Part shown: positions 42,249 through 51,255 of the stretch, in pieces
Position numbering within the stretch: position 1 is the stretch's first letter
Layout: every line of letters begins with the position of its first letter
From: CBDFNN01 sp965250215
GTDB taxonomy: Bacteria; Bacteroidota; Rhodothermia; Rhodothermales; DATKEJ01
Assembly (NCBI GenBank): GCA_965250215.1
Contig: CBDFNN010000003.1
Coordinates: 62,001 to 126,000 of the forward strand
DNA length: 64,000 nt
Direction: 5' to 3'
Program-made: the position numbers and the translations under genes
Notes under the pieces: model-generated
The model's database searches: none
What the model saw: the letters and a program-made list of their open reading frames with translations, nothing else
Told to the model about the DNA's origin: nothing

Positions 42249-42821
42249 TTAATCTGTTGCCTCCATGACCAGCTCGAAGGAGATGGTAATTGCATCCTTC
42301 GTTTTCATAACACCAAGCATTGCCGTTGGCGGTTTGATGCCGAAATAGGTCATCAACATGTCGACGCTTCCAGAGTATTTGAGCTGACCGTCAGCGAGTT
42401 GGGTTACATCTAACACGGTGGAAATCGACATTGCTTTTCCAGCGACGGTGATGACACCCATTGCTTTCAATTGGTCTCCTTCTCTTGCTTTACTCTCATC
42501 CAAAACAAAGGTGATGTTTGGATGCTTGTCTGCGTCTAGTGCCTTTCGCAGCTTCCTGTTCATGATTCCCTTTCCACACTCGATTTCTTCCACTGGAACA
42601 AGAAGTTCGACTCTCGTTGGAAGGCCGGAATCGCCGCTTTCCATCGTACCGTTTGTTACGACGTCGCAGGACCAATCATGCATTGATGATCCACCGGAAA
42701 TTTGCATTGTGCTTTCACTGCCGACCTGGTAACGTTGCATTGGCATGAATGAAATAATCGCGACTATGATGGGGGCTAGAAAGGATAGTGTCATGTTCAT
42801 TTGTAAGGTGCTTAATAGCAT
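42249..42821 (-). CDS. YceI family protein (smaller paralog)
   Basis: A 190-residue exported YceI protein; the signal peptide is LSFLAPIIVAIISFMPMQ. It shares with its neighbour the motif VEEIECGKGIMNRKLRKALDADKHPNITF and a C-terminal FGIKPPTAMLGVMKTKDAITISFEL. The conserved Met-Asn-Arg-x-Leu-Arg block shows that the two are paralogs. It is the first gene of the operon. The 370-bp upstream gap contains a perfect hairpin, described separately. Confidence 0.88.
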   Translation of the reverse strand: MLLSTLQMNMTLSFLAPIIVAIISFMPMQRYQVGSESTMQISGGSSMHDWSCDVVTNGTMESGDSGLPTRVELLVPVEEIECGKGIMNRKLRKALDADKHPNITFVLDESKAREGDQLKAMGVITVAGKAMSISTVLDVTQLADGQLKYSGSVDMLMTYFGIKPPTAMLGVMKTKDAITISFELVMEATD

Positions 42822-43003
42822 TTCTGATACCTATTTGAACACCGACCAGCTGGTGTTTCGCTTAATCACTCTCACTGTTTATCGATCACTGATCGGCATA
42901 AGAAGTCTACGATTCAGGGAGTGAAGATCGCCTACTGGAGTGGAGGAATTGCGTGTCGGAATTTCAACCTTCCCTTCGGCAGTGGGCAGGTCCGGCACCT
43001 TGT

Positions 43004-43038
43004 AGGAACGACCCTAGTTAGCTAGCAGGGTCGTTCCT
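43004..43038. promoter_or_regulatory. Perfect 12-bp hairpin in the YceI/isomerase divergent gap
   Basis: Arms AGGAACGACCCT (43004-43015) and AGGGTCGTTCCT (43027-43038) are exact reverse complements around an 11-nt loop containing GTTAGCTAGC. There is no T-tract on either strand. It lies between divergent promoters, so it cannot end either gene. It may be an attenuating or stabilising 5'-UTR hairpin or a large operator. The rest of 42822-43191 holds no gene. Confidence 0.75.
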
Positions 43039-43191
43039 GAGATGTCAGATAGTGTAAGGTCACCGGCAGCCCCTTCAACTTGTCTGTTTTCTTAAAATCG
43101 GTTGGCTGTGCCACAGAAGGATTGATGTGATCCTTGTCCAGTTCAATTCAACTATTTTCCTACTTTACCACCATCACTAATCTTTACAGGC

Positions 43192-44157
43192 ATGAAATCA
43201 AGAAATAAGTTGTCACGAAGAAAATTTCTGGAGACAACAGGAATAACCAGCACCTCTCTCCTTCTAGCCTCGTCCTCCTTTCTCTCAGCCTGCGGATCAA
43301 AGGAAGAGGAAGTTGGAGAACCGAGCGCCCTCCTCGTATCCGAGGCTATACATACGATTTCTTGTCAGTTGTACACCTTTCGATTTCAACTAAAGCAAGA
43401 CCTTCCGGGGACGATTCAAAAAGTCGCAGAAACCGGCCTAAAACATGTAGAGACATTTGATTTCTCTGACGCCCTGTCCGATGATGAGGGCACCGCACCC
43501 AATAATCCGCTTTCATTGAGCAAAATGCTGAAGGATGTCGGTCTATCAGTAAGCTCAATGCACACAGAAATTCCTGTGGGTGATGATCGAGAAAAGGTAT
43601 TGAAGGCAGCGGAGGCCTATGACTGCAACAAGGTGATTTGGCATGGCTGGCCTGAAGATAAACGTTACCAGACTTTGGACGGTATCAAGGAGCTGGCAGA
43701 TATTTACAACGAGGCCAATCAATTTCTAAAATCCAATGGCTTGGAATTTGGCCTACATAACCATTGGTGGGAAATGAGACTGGATGACTCGGGCAGCTAT
43801 CCACTTCGGAGGCTGGCGGAATATATCGACAAAGATATTTTCCTAGAGATTGACACCTACTGGGTAAAATCAGCAGAACGAGATCCCGCTGAAATAATCG
43901 AAGAGCATCGCGATCGTGTCCAGTTCTTGCACATGAAAGACGGTCCAGCACCCTGGGAGGAGGATCTCGCCGCAGCTGCACATGAGCCCATGCTTGCCCT
44001 CGGAAAGGGTAATTTGGATTTTCGATCCATTACCGATGCATGTGGAGACGCTCCACTATGGATGGTGATTGAACTCGATGAATGTGCTACAGACATTTTC
44101 GAAGCCGTCAAGGAAAGTGTCGATTATTTGACGTCCAATAATATGGCTAAAATCTAG
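43192..44157 (+). CDS. Tat-exported sugar phosphate isomerase/epimerase-like protein
   Basis: A 321-residue TIM-barrel protein. The N-terminus has a twin-arginine signal (SRRKFLETTG) followed by a lipoprotein-like SSFLSACGS. The barrel shows the AP endonuclease family 2 (xylose isomerase-like) motifs: GLKHVETFDF, GLHNHWWEMR, FLEIDTYWVKSAERDP, VQFLHMKDG and MVIELDECATD. His, Glu and Asp residues in these strands would bind a divalent metal. Family members isomerise or epimerise sugars and inositols; the substrate is not evident. The gene is upstream of a tricorn-like protease. Confidence 0.88.
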   Translation: MKSRNKLSRRKFLETTGITSTSLLLASSSFLSACGSKEEEVGEPSALLVSEAIHTISCQLYTFRFQLKQDLPGTIQKVAETGLKHVETFDFSDALSDDEGTAPNNPLSLSKMLKDVGLSVSSMHTEIPVGDDREKVLKAAEAYDCNKVIWHGWPEDKRYQTLDGIKELADIYNEANQFLKSNGLEFGLHNHWWEMRLDDSGSYPLRRLAEYIDKDIFLEIDTYWVKSAERDPAEIIEEHRDRVQFLHMKDGPAPWEEDLAAAAHEPMLALGKGNLDFRSITDACGDAPLWMVIELDECATDIFEAVKESVDYLTSNNMAKI

Positions 44158-44362
44158 TCCTCACTCATCGCTGCCAAATAATCCAACAGTGATTGTTGGG
44201 AATAGCATATCTATGCAAATACTCCGTCCAATTCTTCTAGCTAACCTTCAGCAAGCACTGGTTTTTTGGTGTATGTCACCGTCCGGCTTTACAAAATAGT
44301 ATCGTCTTGCTCGGCTGACATCAAATCAACCTCCAACTCTACGACAACCAATCCACACCAAT

Positions 44363-47300
44363 ATGCGACTGTATATTTTGACAGGTCTACTTCTGATAAC
44401 CGGTTCTTCTGCTCTCGGCCAAGACACCCAACTCCTCAGACAACCAAGTCTTTCCTCCTCTCACGTGGTTTTTGTCTACGCCAATGACTTATGGACAGCG
44501 GATCGATCTGGCGGTGATGCCACCCGACTGACCTCCAGCGATGGCGCAGAATCCTACCCGCATTTTTCCGGCGATGGGAAGTATGTGGCTTTTACCGGAC
44601 AATATGACGGCAATACAGATGTATATGTAATACCCTCGGAAGGCGGACATCCTGAACGTCTGACCTATCATCCCTACCCCGATGTGGTACAAGGGTGGAC
44701 GCCCGATGGCAAGATCCTTTTCCGTTCCGGAAGAATGGGCCGACCCACGCAGACCAATCGATTCTATACGATTGGAATGGACGGCGGCATGCCTGAGGCC
44801 ATGGACATCCCACGAGCAGCCTATGGCGAAATATCTCCTGACGGGAAGTTTGTGGCTTATACCCCTATCACGTCCTGGGATGCCGAGTGGAGAAATTATC
44901 GCGGCGGACAGGCAATGCCTATTTGGATCGTCGATCTCGAAAACCATGAGTTGGTCCGTACGCCGCAGGAAAATCAGGAACGACACCTCGATCCGGTTTG
45001 GAAAGGCGAGGAAGTGTATTTCATTTCCGAGAGAGACTATGCGAGTAATATCTGGTCATTTAATCCGCAGACTGACGAAATCCGACAGCACACCTTTCAC
45101 AAAGACTTTGACATCAAAAGTCTGGATGCCTTTGGTGATGATATCATCTACGAACAAGGAGGTTATCTGCACATCTTATCAGGCGATAAATCCACGCAAT
45201 TGGCGATCAATGTCAAGGGAGATTTGAACTTTGCACGACCTCGATGGGAAGATGTAGCGGCCGGACAAATGACGAATTACAATTTGAGTCCAAATGGCAA
45301 ACGTGCCATTTTTGAGCATCGTGGCGAAATATTTACCGTCCCCAAAGAAGACGGCGACTGGCGCAATATATCCAACTCGCCGGGTGCAGCTGATCGTCAT
45401 CCCATCTGGTCTCCGAAGGGCGACAAGGTAGCTTGGTTTTCGGATGAATCGGGAGAATACCAATTAGTAGTAGCCGATCAATTCGGACAAGACAAAATGA
45501 TCTACGACCTCGAAAATCAGACCTTCTATTTTACTCCTGACTGGTCACCCGACGGCAGGCACCTAGCATACACAGACACCGACTATAATATCTGGTCTAT
45601 CGAATTGTCGAGTGGAAATGTGAAAAAAGTAGGCGCCGATCGATATGCGCATCCAAACCGAGCGATGAATCCCAAGTGGTCGCCCGACAGCCGATGGATC
45701 GCCTATGCTCGACAGCTGGAAAGTCACTTCAAGGCCATCTTCGCTTACAACGTTGAGACGGAAGAGCGAATTCAACTTACGGATGGAATGGCCGACGCTA
45801 TTGCGCCCATCTGGGACCAGGACGGGAAGTCGCTCTACTTCCTAGCAAGTACCGATTACGGACTCGCATCTGGTTGGCTCGATATGAGTAGCTTTGATCC
45901 GTCGACAAATCGGTCGCTCTACATGCTTCTCCTTAACGACGAGGAATCTTCTCCGCTGTTAGCAAAAGCTGACGATGAGGAAGTAAAGGAGGAAAAGGCC
46001 GAGGATGATAAAAAAGATGACGAAGGTGAGGAAAAAAATGATGGAGTCGAAAACATCGAGATCACAAAAGAAGGAATTCAACAACGGATTGTTGCACTCG
46101 GACTTAAGTCAGGCAAGCATGTTGATCTGATCGCCGGCCCCGCAGGATCGGTATTTGTCTCCTCGGAAGGAGACGACGGGTTCGATCTTCAAAAATTTGA
46201 GATCGAGAAAAATGAATCCACAGAATTTTTGTCTGGAGTTCGAAGTGTCTCGACCAGTTCCAATGGGAAGCACATCTTGTATAGGACAAGCGGCTGGACC
46301 ATTGCGGGAACGGACGCCAAGCCTGGAAAGGATGCCAAGAAAATTGACGCCAAGATGAGGATCCGCGTTGATCCGCAAGCCGAGTACAAGCAGGTTTTCA
46401 AAGAGGCCTGGCGATACATGCGGGATTTTCTTTATGTAGAGAATGTCCACGGTGCTCCTTGGGATGATGTGTGGGAATGGTACTCGCCGTGGATCGAGCA
46501 TGTCCGTCATCGAACTGATTTGAACTACGTTCTCGATATCCTCAGTGGTGAAGTATCTGTCGGTCACTCCTACGTGAGCGGCGGTGACATGCCAGATCGC
46601 GATTTCATTGGTGCGGGATTGCTAGGAGCTGATTTCGTCATGGTTGATGGGCATCATCAGATAGCCAAAATACTTACGGGTGAAAGCTGGAATCCGACCC
46701 TCACGGGTCCCCTCGCTCAGCCTGGGCTTGATGTTGAGGAAGGTGATTTTGTCCTCGCTGTCAACGGACGAAAAGTCAAAAAAGGTGAGAATCTATATGC
46801 CCTTTTTGAAGAGACCGCGGGGAGACAGACAAGCATGGCCGTTTCAACGACAGTTGGTGGTGAGACACGAGAAGTCGTCGTAATACCTGTCAGCAATGAT
46901 GGCGCATTGAGACGTTTCGATTGGATTGAAGCGAACCGGAAAAAGGTAGACGAGCTATCCGGCGGAAAGCTGGCCTATGTCTATGTACCCAATACCGGTG
47001 GCAGTGGCTTTACTAGTTTTAATCGGTATTACTTTGCCCAGCAAGACCGAAAGGGGGTTGTAATCGATGAGCGAAACAACGGTGGTGGATCTGCCGCTGA
47101 CTATATGATCGATGTCATGAATAGGAAACTCTTCGGCTATTTTAATAATGCAATGGGAGATAGGCGGCCGTGGACGACCCCCATGGCGGGAATTTGGGGA
47201 CCCAAGGTGATGATTATTAACGAGCGCGCTGGAAGTGGTGGTGATCTGCTGCCGTATATGTTCAGAGAGGCTGAGATTGGTCCTTTGGTCGGCACTCGCA

Positions 47301-47587
47301 CCTGGGGTGGCCTTGTCGGTACCTGGGATACTCCCCCTTTCATCGATGGGGGACGCTTTGTTGCTCCGCGTGGTGGATTCTTCGATGTCAAGGGCGAATG
47401 GGCAGTTGAAGGTGAAGGTATTGCACCAGACATCGAAGTAATTCAAGAACCCGCCGAAGTCCTAAGTGGCCGCGATCCTCAGCTGGAAGCTGCTGTTCAG
47501 GAAGCTCTCCGATTGCTTGAAACCGAAGAGGTCATTCATAAAAAAGAGCCCGCAGCGCCAGTCAGGTATCGAAGACCGAAGAGGTAA
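44363..47587 (+). CDS. Tricorn-like S41 family protease
   Basis: A 1074-residue exported protease (signal peptide to GSSALGQ). The N-terminal part has WD40/TolB-type beta-propeller repeats, for example GDATRLTSSDGAESYPHFS, SPDGKFVAYTP and SPDGRHLAYTD. After an acidic Lys/Glu-rich insert (about 535-565) comes a C1-type helical domain (VDPQAEYKQVFKEAWRYMRDF), a PDZ domain (GLDVEEGDFVLAVNGRKV) and the S41 catalytic core with the Ser nucleophile in NERAGSGGDLLPY. Tricorn proteases degrade peptides to short products; bacterial versions act in the periplasm. Confidence 0.92.
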   Translation: MRLYILTGLLLITGSSALGQDTQLLRQPSLSSSHVVFVYANDLWTADRSGGDATRLTSSDGAESYPHFSGDGKYVAFTGQYDGNTDVYVIPSEGGHPERLTYHPYPDVVQGWTPDGKILFRSGRMGRPTQTNRFYTIGMDGGMPEAMDIPRAAYGEISPDGKFVAYTPITSWDAEWRNYRGGQAMPIWIVDLENHELVRTPQENQERHLDPVWKGEEVYFISERDYASNIWSFNPQTDEIRQHTFHKDFDIKSLDAFGDDIIYEQGGYLHILSGDKSTQLAINVKGDLNFARPRWEDVAAGQMTNYNLSPNGKRAIFEHRGEIFTVPKEDGDWRNISNSPGAADRHPIWSPKGDKVAWFSDESGEYQLVVADQFGQDKMIYDLENQTFYFTPDWSPDGRHLAYTDTDYNIWSIELSSGNVKKVGADRYAHPNRAMNPKWSPDSRWIAYARQLESHFKAIFAYNVETEERIQLTDGMADAIAPIWDQDGKSLYFLASTDYGLASGWLDMSSFDPSTNRSLYMLLLNDEESSPLLAKADDEEVKEEKAEDDKKDDEGEEKNDGVENIEITKEGIQQRIVALGLKSGKHVDLIAGPAGSVFVSSEGDDGFDLQKFEIEKNESTEFLSGVRSVSTSSNGKHILYRTSGWTIAGTDAKPGKDAKKIDAKMRIRVDPQAEYKQVFKEAWRYMRDFLYVENVHGAPWDDVWEWYSPWIEHVRHRTDLNYVLDILSGEVSVGHSYVSGGDMPDRDFIGAGLLGADFVMVDGHHQIAKILTGESWNPTLTGPLAQPGLDVEEGDFVLAVNGRKVKKGENLYALFEETAGRQTSMAVSTTVGGETREVVVIPVSNDGALRRFDWIEANRKKVDELSGGKLAYVYVPNTGGSGFTSFNRYYFAQQDRKGVVIDERNNGGGSAADYMIDVMNRKLFGYFNNAMGDRRPWTTPMAGIWGPKVMIINERAGSGGDLLPYMFREAEIGPLVGTRTWGGLVGTWDTPPFIDGGRFVAPRGGFFDVKGEWAVEGEGIAPDIEVIQEPAEVLSGRDPQLEAAVQEALRLLETEEVIHKKEPAAPVRYRRPKR

Positions 47588-47685
47588 GAGGTAGAAATGA
47601 AATCTACTTCAGTCTGCAACATGCACGGGAGTGGACCTAATGAATAGTCTGGGTTCTAGTGACCCATAACCAACTGTAAGGACTC

Positions 47686-48558
47686 ATGAAAATATATATA
47701 GGGTGTGTATTAATATTGATCGGCATCATGGGCTGCAAACCGGTCGATGAAGCACCTCTAGGGACGGACGATCCCGATCATGAAGAGTGGCTGCAACTTT
47801 TCAATGGTATCGATCTGGATAGCTGGGACATCAAAATTAGAGGCTATGATCTGAACGATAATTTCGGCAACACCTTCCGGCTAGCTGATGGTTTGCTTCA
47901 GGTTGGCTACGAGGGCTATGAATCCTTCGATGAACGCTTCGGCCATATCTTCCACCGACATCCCTTTTCCTACTATACAATAGCAGTGGAATATCGCTTC
48001 ACAGGCGAGCAAGCCCCAGGAGGTCCCGGTTGGGCGTTTCGAAACAGCGGGATAATGGTGCATAGTCAAGCGGCCGCCACCATGGGATTTGACCAGGACT
48101 TCCCCGTTTCCATCGAAGTGCAATTACTAGGCGGCAATGGAGAAGATGAGCGAACAACGGCTAACCTCTGTACTCCGGGTACGCATGTCGAAATGGAAGG
48201 AGCGCTCGTCACCCAGCACTGTATTTCATCTATTTCCAAAACCTACCATGGCGATCAGTGGGTACGAACCCAAGTCACTGTTCTCGGGGATTCGCTGATT
48301 ACGCATGCAGTGGAAGGTGACCTCGTGTTGCAGTATACGGCGTCCCAGATTGGCGGTGGAGAGGTCAATGATTTCGATGAGTCACAGAAGCTGGATGGTG
48401 AACGGCTTACCAGCGGTTACATTTCCCTGCAAAGTGAAAGCCATCCCGTTGAATTCCGGAAGGTCGAGATTTTGAATCTGGCTGGATGCATGGATGCAAA
48501 GGCCTCAAATTACAAAACGTATTTCGTACACTCGGATTATGACACGTGTAGGTTTTAG
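47686..48558 (+). CDS. DUF1080 (3-keto-disaccharide hydrolase) domain lipoprotein
   Basis: A 290-residue lipoprotein (LILIGIMGC near residue 14). The DUF1080 concanavalin-like domain shows LFNGIDLDSWDIKI, FSYYTIAVEYRF, GPGWAFRNSGIMVHS, FPVSIEVQLLGG and SGYISLQSESHPVEFRKVEI; the family includes 3-ketoglycoside hydrolases. The last 25 residues (GCMDAKASNYKTYF...DYDTC) match the calcium-binding-like GC-D-xA-NY tail often attached to T9SS-exported proteins. Its 3' end overlaps the ATG at 48539 of the symporter fusion by 20 bp, indicating an operon. Confidence 0.85.
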   Translation: MKIYIGCVLILIGIMGCKPVDEAPLGTDDPDHEEWLQLFNGIDLDSWDIKIRGYDLNDNFGNTFRLADGLLQVGYEGYESFDERFGHIFHRHPFSYYTIAVEYRFTGEQAPGGPGWAFRNSGIMVHSQAAATMGFDQDFPVSIEVQLLGGNGEDERTTANLCTPGTHVEMEGALVTQHCISSISKTYHGDQWVRTQVTVLGDSLITHAVEGDLVLQYTASQIGGGEVNDFDESQKLDGERLTSGYISLQSESHPVEFRKVEILNLAGCMDAKASNYKTYFVHSDYDTCRF

Positions 48559-51223
48559 CAGGTCAGCAGTTCAGTTCGCCGATAAGCTGCTGGATTCTCT
48601 GTCAAACATTGAAGCCAAAAGATGTGTTGCAACTCCTATAGCTAGGCTGACCATACTGCTGGTTCTTTTGTTAGGGATGGCGAATGAATCACGCTCGCAA
48701 GAAGATGGGTCAGCATCAGGTCGACTTTTTTCTTGGAACAAGCTACCCGATTTTCCGGATCCGATCGGAGTCGCAGGATCGTGTGCAGGCATATCAGGGG
48801 ATGCCTTAATTGTTGCGGGCGGCGCTCATTTTCCCGAGCCTCTCTTTGAGGGTGGCACTAAAGTGTGGACCGACAGCATATACGTATTAGAGCGCTTCGG
48901 CGACACTCATACTTGGAAACATGGATTTGCTCTTAATAAACCGCTGGCCTACGCTATTTCGATTAACTGGGGCGATGAGCTAATCTGTATCGGGGGCGGA
49001 AATGCCGATGAGCACTATGCAGATGTTATTGGACTGAAGTGGCGTGAGGGCAAGATCGTACAGCGCGCGTTACCAAGCTTGCCGGAGCCAGCAGCCTTCT
49101 GGAGCGGGGCATTGCTTGAGAACAAGGTCTATGTGGCGGGCGGACTGCGAAGGCCAGGAGACTCATTGGCGACGAAGAATTTCTGGGCCCTCGATCTATC
49201 CGCCGCTAATCCGGAGTGGGAGGTCCTTGATCCTTGGCCGGGCTCGGCACGCTTTGATCCGGTTGCCGCCTCTCTTGGTGGCTATTTCTATCTTCTTAGT
49301 GGAGTTGAGCCATCACTAGAGGGAGGACGGTCGCTCCGATTTCTCACAGATGCCTACCGATTTCAACCAGAGTCTGGATGGGAGCAGCTTGCAGATCTGC
49401 CACATGCCACGGCCGCGGCTCCATCTCCAGCTATGGTCTACGGGCCATCGCACTTTCTTGTCTTTGGTGGAAACGATGGGTCTGATGTATCACGAGTACA
49501 GGAATTGAAAGACAAACATCCAGGCTTTCGTCGTGATATTTTAGCCTATCACACGATTACCGACACCTGGGTCGTGATGGACACTCTAGCGGCGGCTCAT
49601 GTCAATACGCCAGTCGTCCAGTGGGGCGCCGATATTGTTATCCCAAGCGGTGAGGTCCGTCCAGGCACGCGGTCATCTGCACTCTACCGAGCAACACCGG
49701 TTGAGCCTGAAAACGAATTCGGTATTGTTAACTATCTAGTGCTTGGGATCTATTTTCTGCTGCTTGTCGGAATGGGGTTCTACTTTGCTGGCCGAGAGGA
49801 AAGTGATGAAGATTATTTTCTTGCTCGTGGACGTATCCCGTGGTGGGCCGCCGGAATCAGTATTTTCGGGACCCAGCTCAGCGCTATTACCTTTATGGCC
49901 ATCCCGGCGACCGCTTATGCAACAGACTGGGTTTATCTCGTTGGCCAGGCAACGATTGTGTTGCTTGCACCGGTCGTTGTGTATTTCTACCTACCGTTCT
50001 TCCGGCGGCTTAAGATAACGACAGCCTACGAGTATCTGGAAAAGCGTTTCAACCTAGTCGTCCGACTCTTTGGCAGCTTGTCCTTCATATTCCTTCAACT
50101 AGGACGGATGGGGATTGTAATTTATTTACCTGCTATCGCTCTCACTGCAGCGACGGGGATAAATATCTATATGGCCATCCTCGTGATGGGCCTATTGAGT
50201 ACGTTCTACACAACGCTTGGAGGCATCGAAGCTGTTATCTGGTCAGATGTTGTGCAGGTAGTTGTGCTGATGGGAGGGGCGCTGTTGAGCCTCTTTATTA
50301 TCGCCTTCAGTGTAGAAGGTGGATGGTCTGGACTGATCTCGACGGCAGCCGCGCACGACAAATTTCACATGGTTAACTGGACCGGGGACTATACCAGCAC
50401 CGCCCTATGGGTGATTGTTGTTGGGTGGACTCTCAGCAACCTTATTCCTTACACGGCGGATCAGGCTGTTGTCCAACGTTACCTTACAACGAAAGATGAG
50501 AAGGAGGCCGCACGATCCTTGTGGACGAACGCTGCGTTGACAATCCCCGCTGGATTTATCTTCTTCGGCCTTGGCACGGCTTTGTTTGTATTCTACAGCG
50601 AAAACGCCGCAAGCTTGGAACCCGCCCTCCAGACCGATGCCATTTTTCCTCTATTTATCGTGCAACAGATGCCAAGTGGGGTTGCTGGTCTTTTGATCGC
50701 GGGTGTCTTCGCGGCAGCCATGTCGAGTTTGGATAGTAGCCTTAACAGTGTAGCAACTGCTATCGTTACAGATTTCTACCGGCGATTTACGCCTGGCTCA
50801 ACAGACAAGGGTCGCCTTCGCCTTGCACGCTGGCTTACTATTCTACTTGGCGTAATAGCTACGACGCTAGGCCTCTTCATGGCCACATTCGAGATAGGAT
50901 CACTTTTTGATCTCTTTCTCGAACTCATCGGGCTATTCGGTGGCAGCCTTGCTGGATTGTTTGCCCTTGGTATTTTTACGCGCCGTGCCAATGGAAGCGG
51001 GGCACTCATTGGGGCTCTGGCCAGCGGAGTCGTGATCTACCTAGTAAAAGTTTTCACACCGATTCACTTTTTCTTATATGCAGGAATCGGAATCGTAACC
51101 TGCTTCGTCGTGGGTTATATCGCTAGCGTTCTATTGCCGGCAGAGAAAGCTCAGTTGCAAGGACTGACGATTTATAGTCTTGGGCCGAAGCACCCAGCAT
51201 CAGTAGAACAAGTTGAAGAGTGA
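48539..51223 (+). CDS. Mutarotase-like Kelch domain fused to a sodium:solute symporter
   Basis: An 894-residue protein. An N-terminal signal-like segment (LTILLVLLLGMANESRSQ) precedes a six-bladed Kelch propeller at about 60-385 (ALIVAGGAHFPEP, KVYVAGGLRR, HFLVFGGNDGSD), typical of cyclically permuted NanM-type mutarotases. From about 395 come some 13 transmembrane helices of an SSS-family symporter (DYFLARGRIPWWAAGISIFGTQLSA, ADQAVVQRYLTTKDEKEA, AAMSSLDSSLNSVATA). The fusion would anomerise and import a sugar acid with sodium. ATG 48539 is preferred over the frame's first ATG at 48494. It lies 32 bp upstream of an N-acetylneuraminate-lyase-like gene, supporting sialic acid as substrate. Confidence 0.9.
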   Translation: MTRVGFSRSAVQFADKLLDSLSNIEAKRCVATPIARLTILLVLLLGMANESRSQEDGSASGRLFSWNKLPDFPDPIGVAGSCAGISGDALIVAGGAHFPEPLFEGGTKVWTDSIYVLERFGDTHTWKHGFALNKPLAYAISINWGDELICIGGGNADEHYADVIGLKWREGKIVQRALPSLPEPAAFWSGALLENKVYVAGGLRRPGDSLATKNFWALDLSAANPEWEVLDPWPGSARFDPVAASLGGYFYLLSGVEPSLEGGRSLRFLTDAYRFQPESGWEQLADLPHATAAAPSPAMVYGPSHFLVFGGNDGSDVSRVQELKDKHPGFRRDILAYHTITDTWVVMDTLAAAHVNTPVVQWGADIVIPSGEVRPGTRSSALYRATPVEPENEFGIVNYLVLGIYFLLLVGMGFYFAGREESDEDYFLARGRIPWWAAGISIFGTQLSAITFMAIPATAYATDWVYLVGQATIVLLAPVVVYFYLPFFRRLKITTAYEYLEKRFNLVVRLFGSLSFIFLQLGRMGIVIYLPAIALTAATGINIYMAILVMGLLSTFYTTLGGIEAVIWSDVVQVVVLMGGALLSLFIIAFSVEGGWSGLISTAAAHDKFHMVNWTGDYTSTALWVIVVGWTLSNLIPYTADQAVVQRYLTTKDEKEAARSLWTNAALTIPAGFIFFGLGTALFVFYSENAASLEPALQTDAIFPLFIVQQMPSGVAGLLIAGVFAAAMSSLDSSLNSVATAIVTDFYRRFTPGSTDKGRLRLARWLTILLGVIATTLGLFMATFEIGSLFDLFLELIGLFGGSLAGLFALGIFTRRANGSGALIGALASGVVIYLVKVFTPIHFFLYAGIGIVTCFVVGYIASVLLPAEKAQLQGLTIYSLGPKHPASVEQVEE

Positions 51224-51255
51224 CCGAAAAGGAATGAACATTTAGATACGATTAT

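Noticed and set aside
46000..46075. Lys/Glu/Asp-rich stretch in the tricorn-like protease as a possible frameshift
   Set aside because: The frame continues intact on both sides into PDZ and S41 domains, so it is a low-complexity insert, not a frame error.
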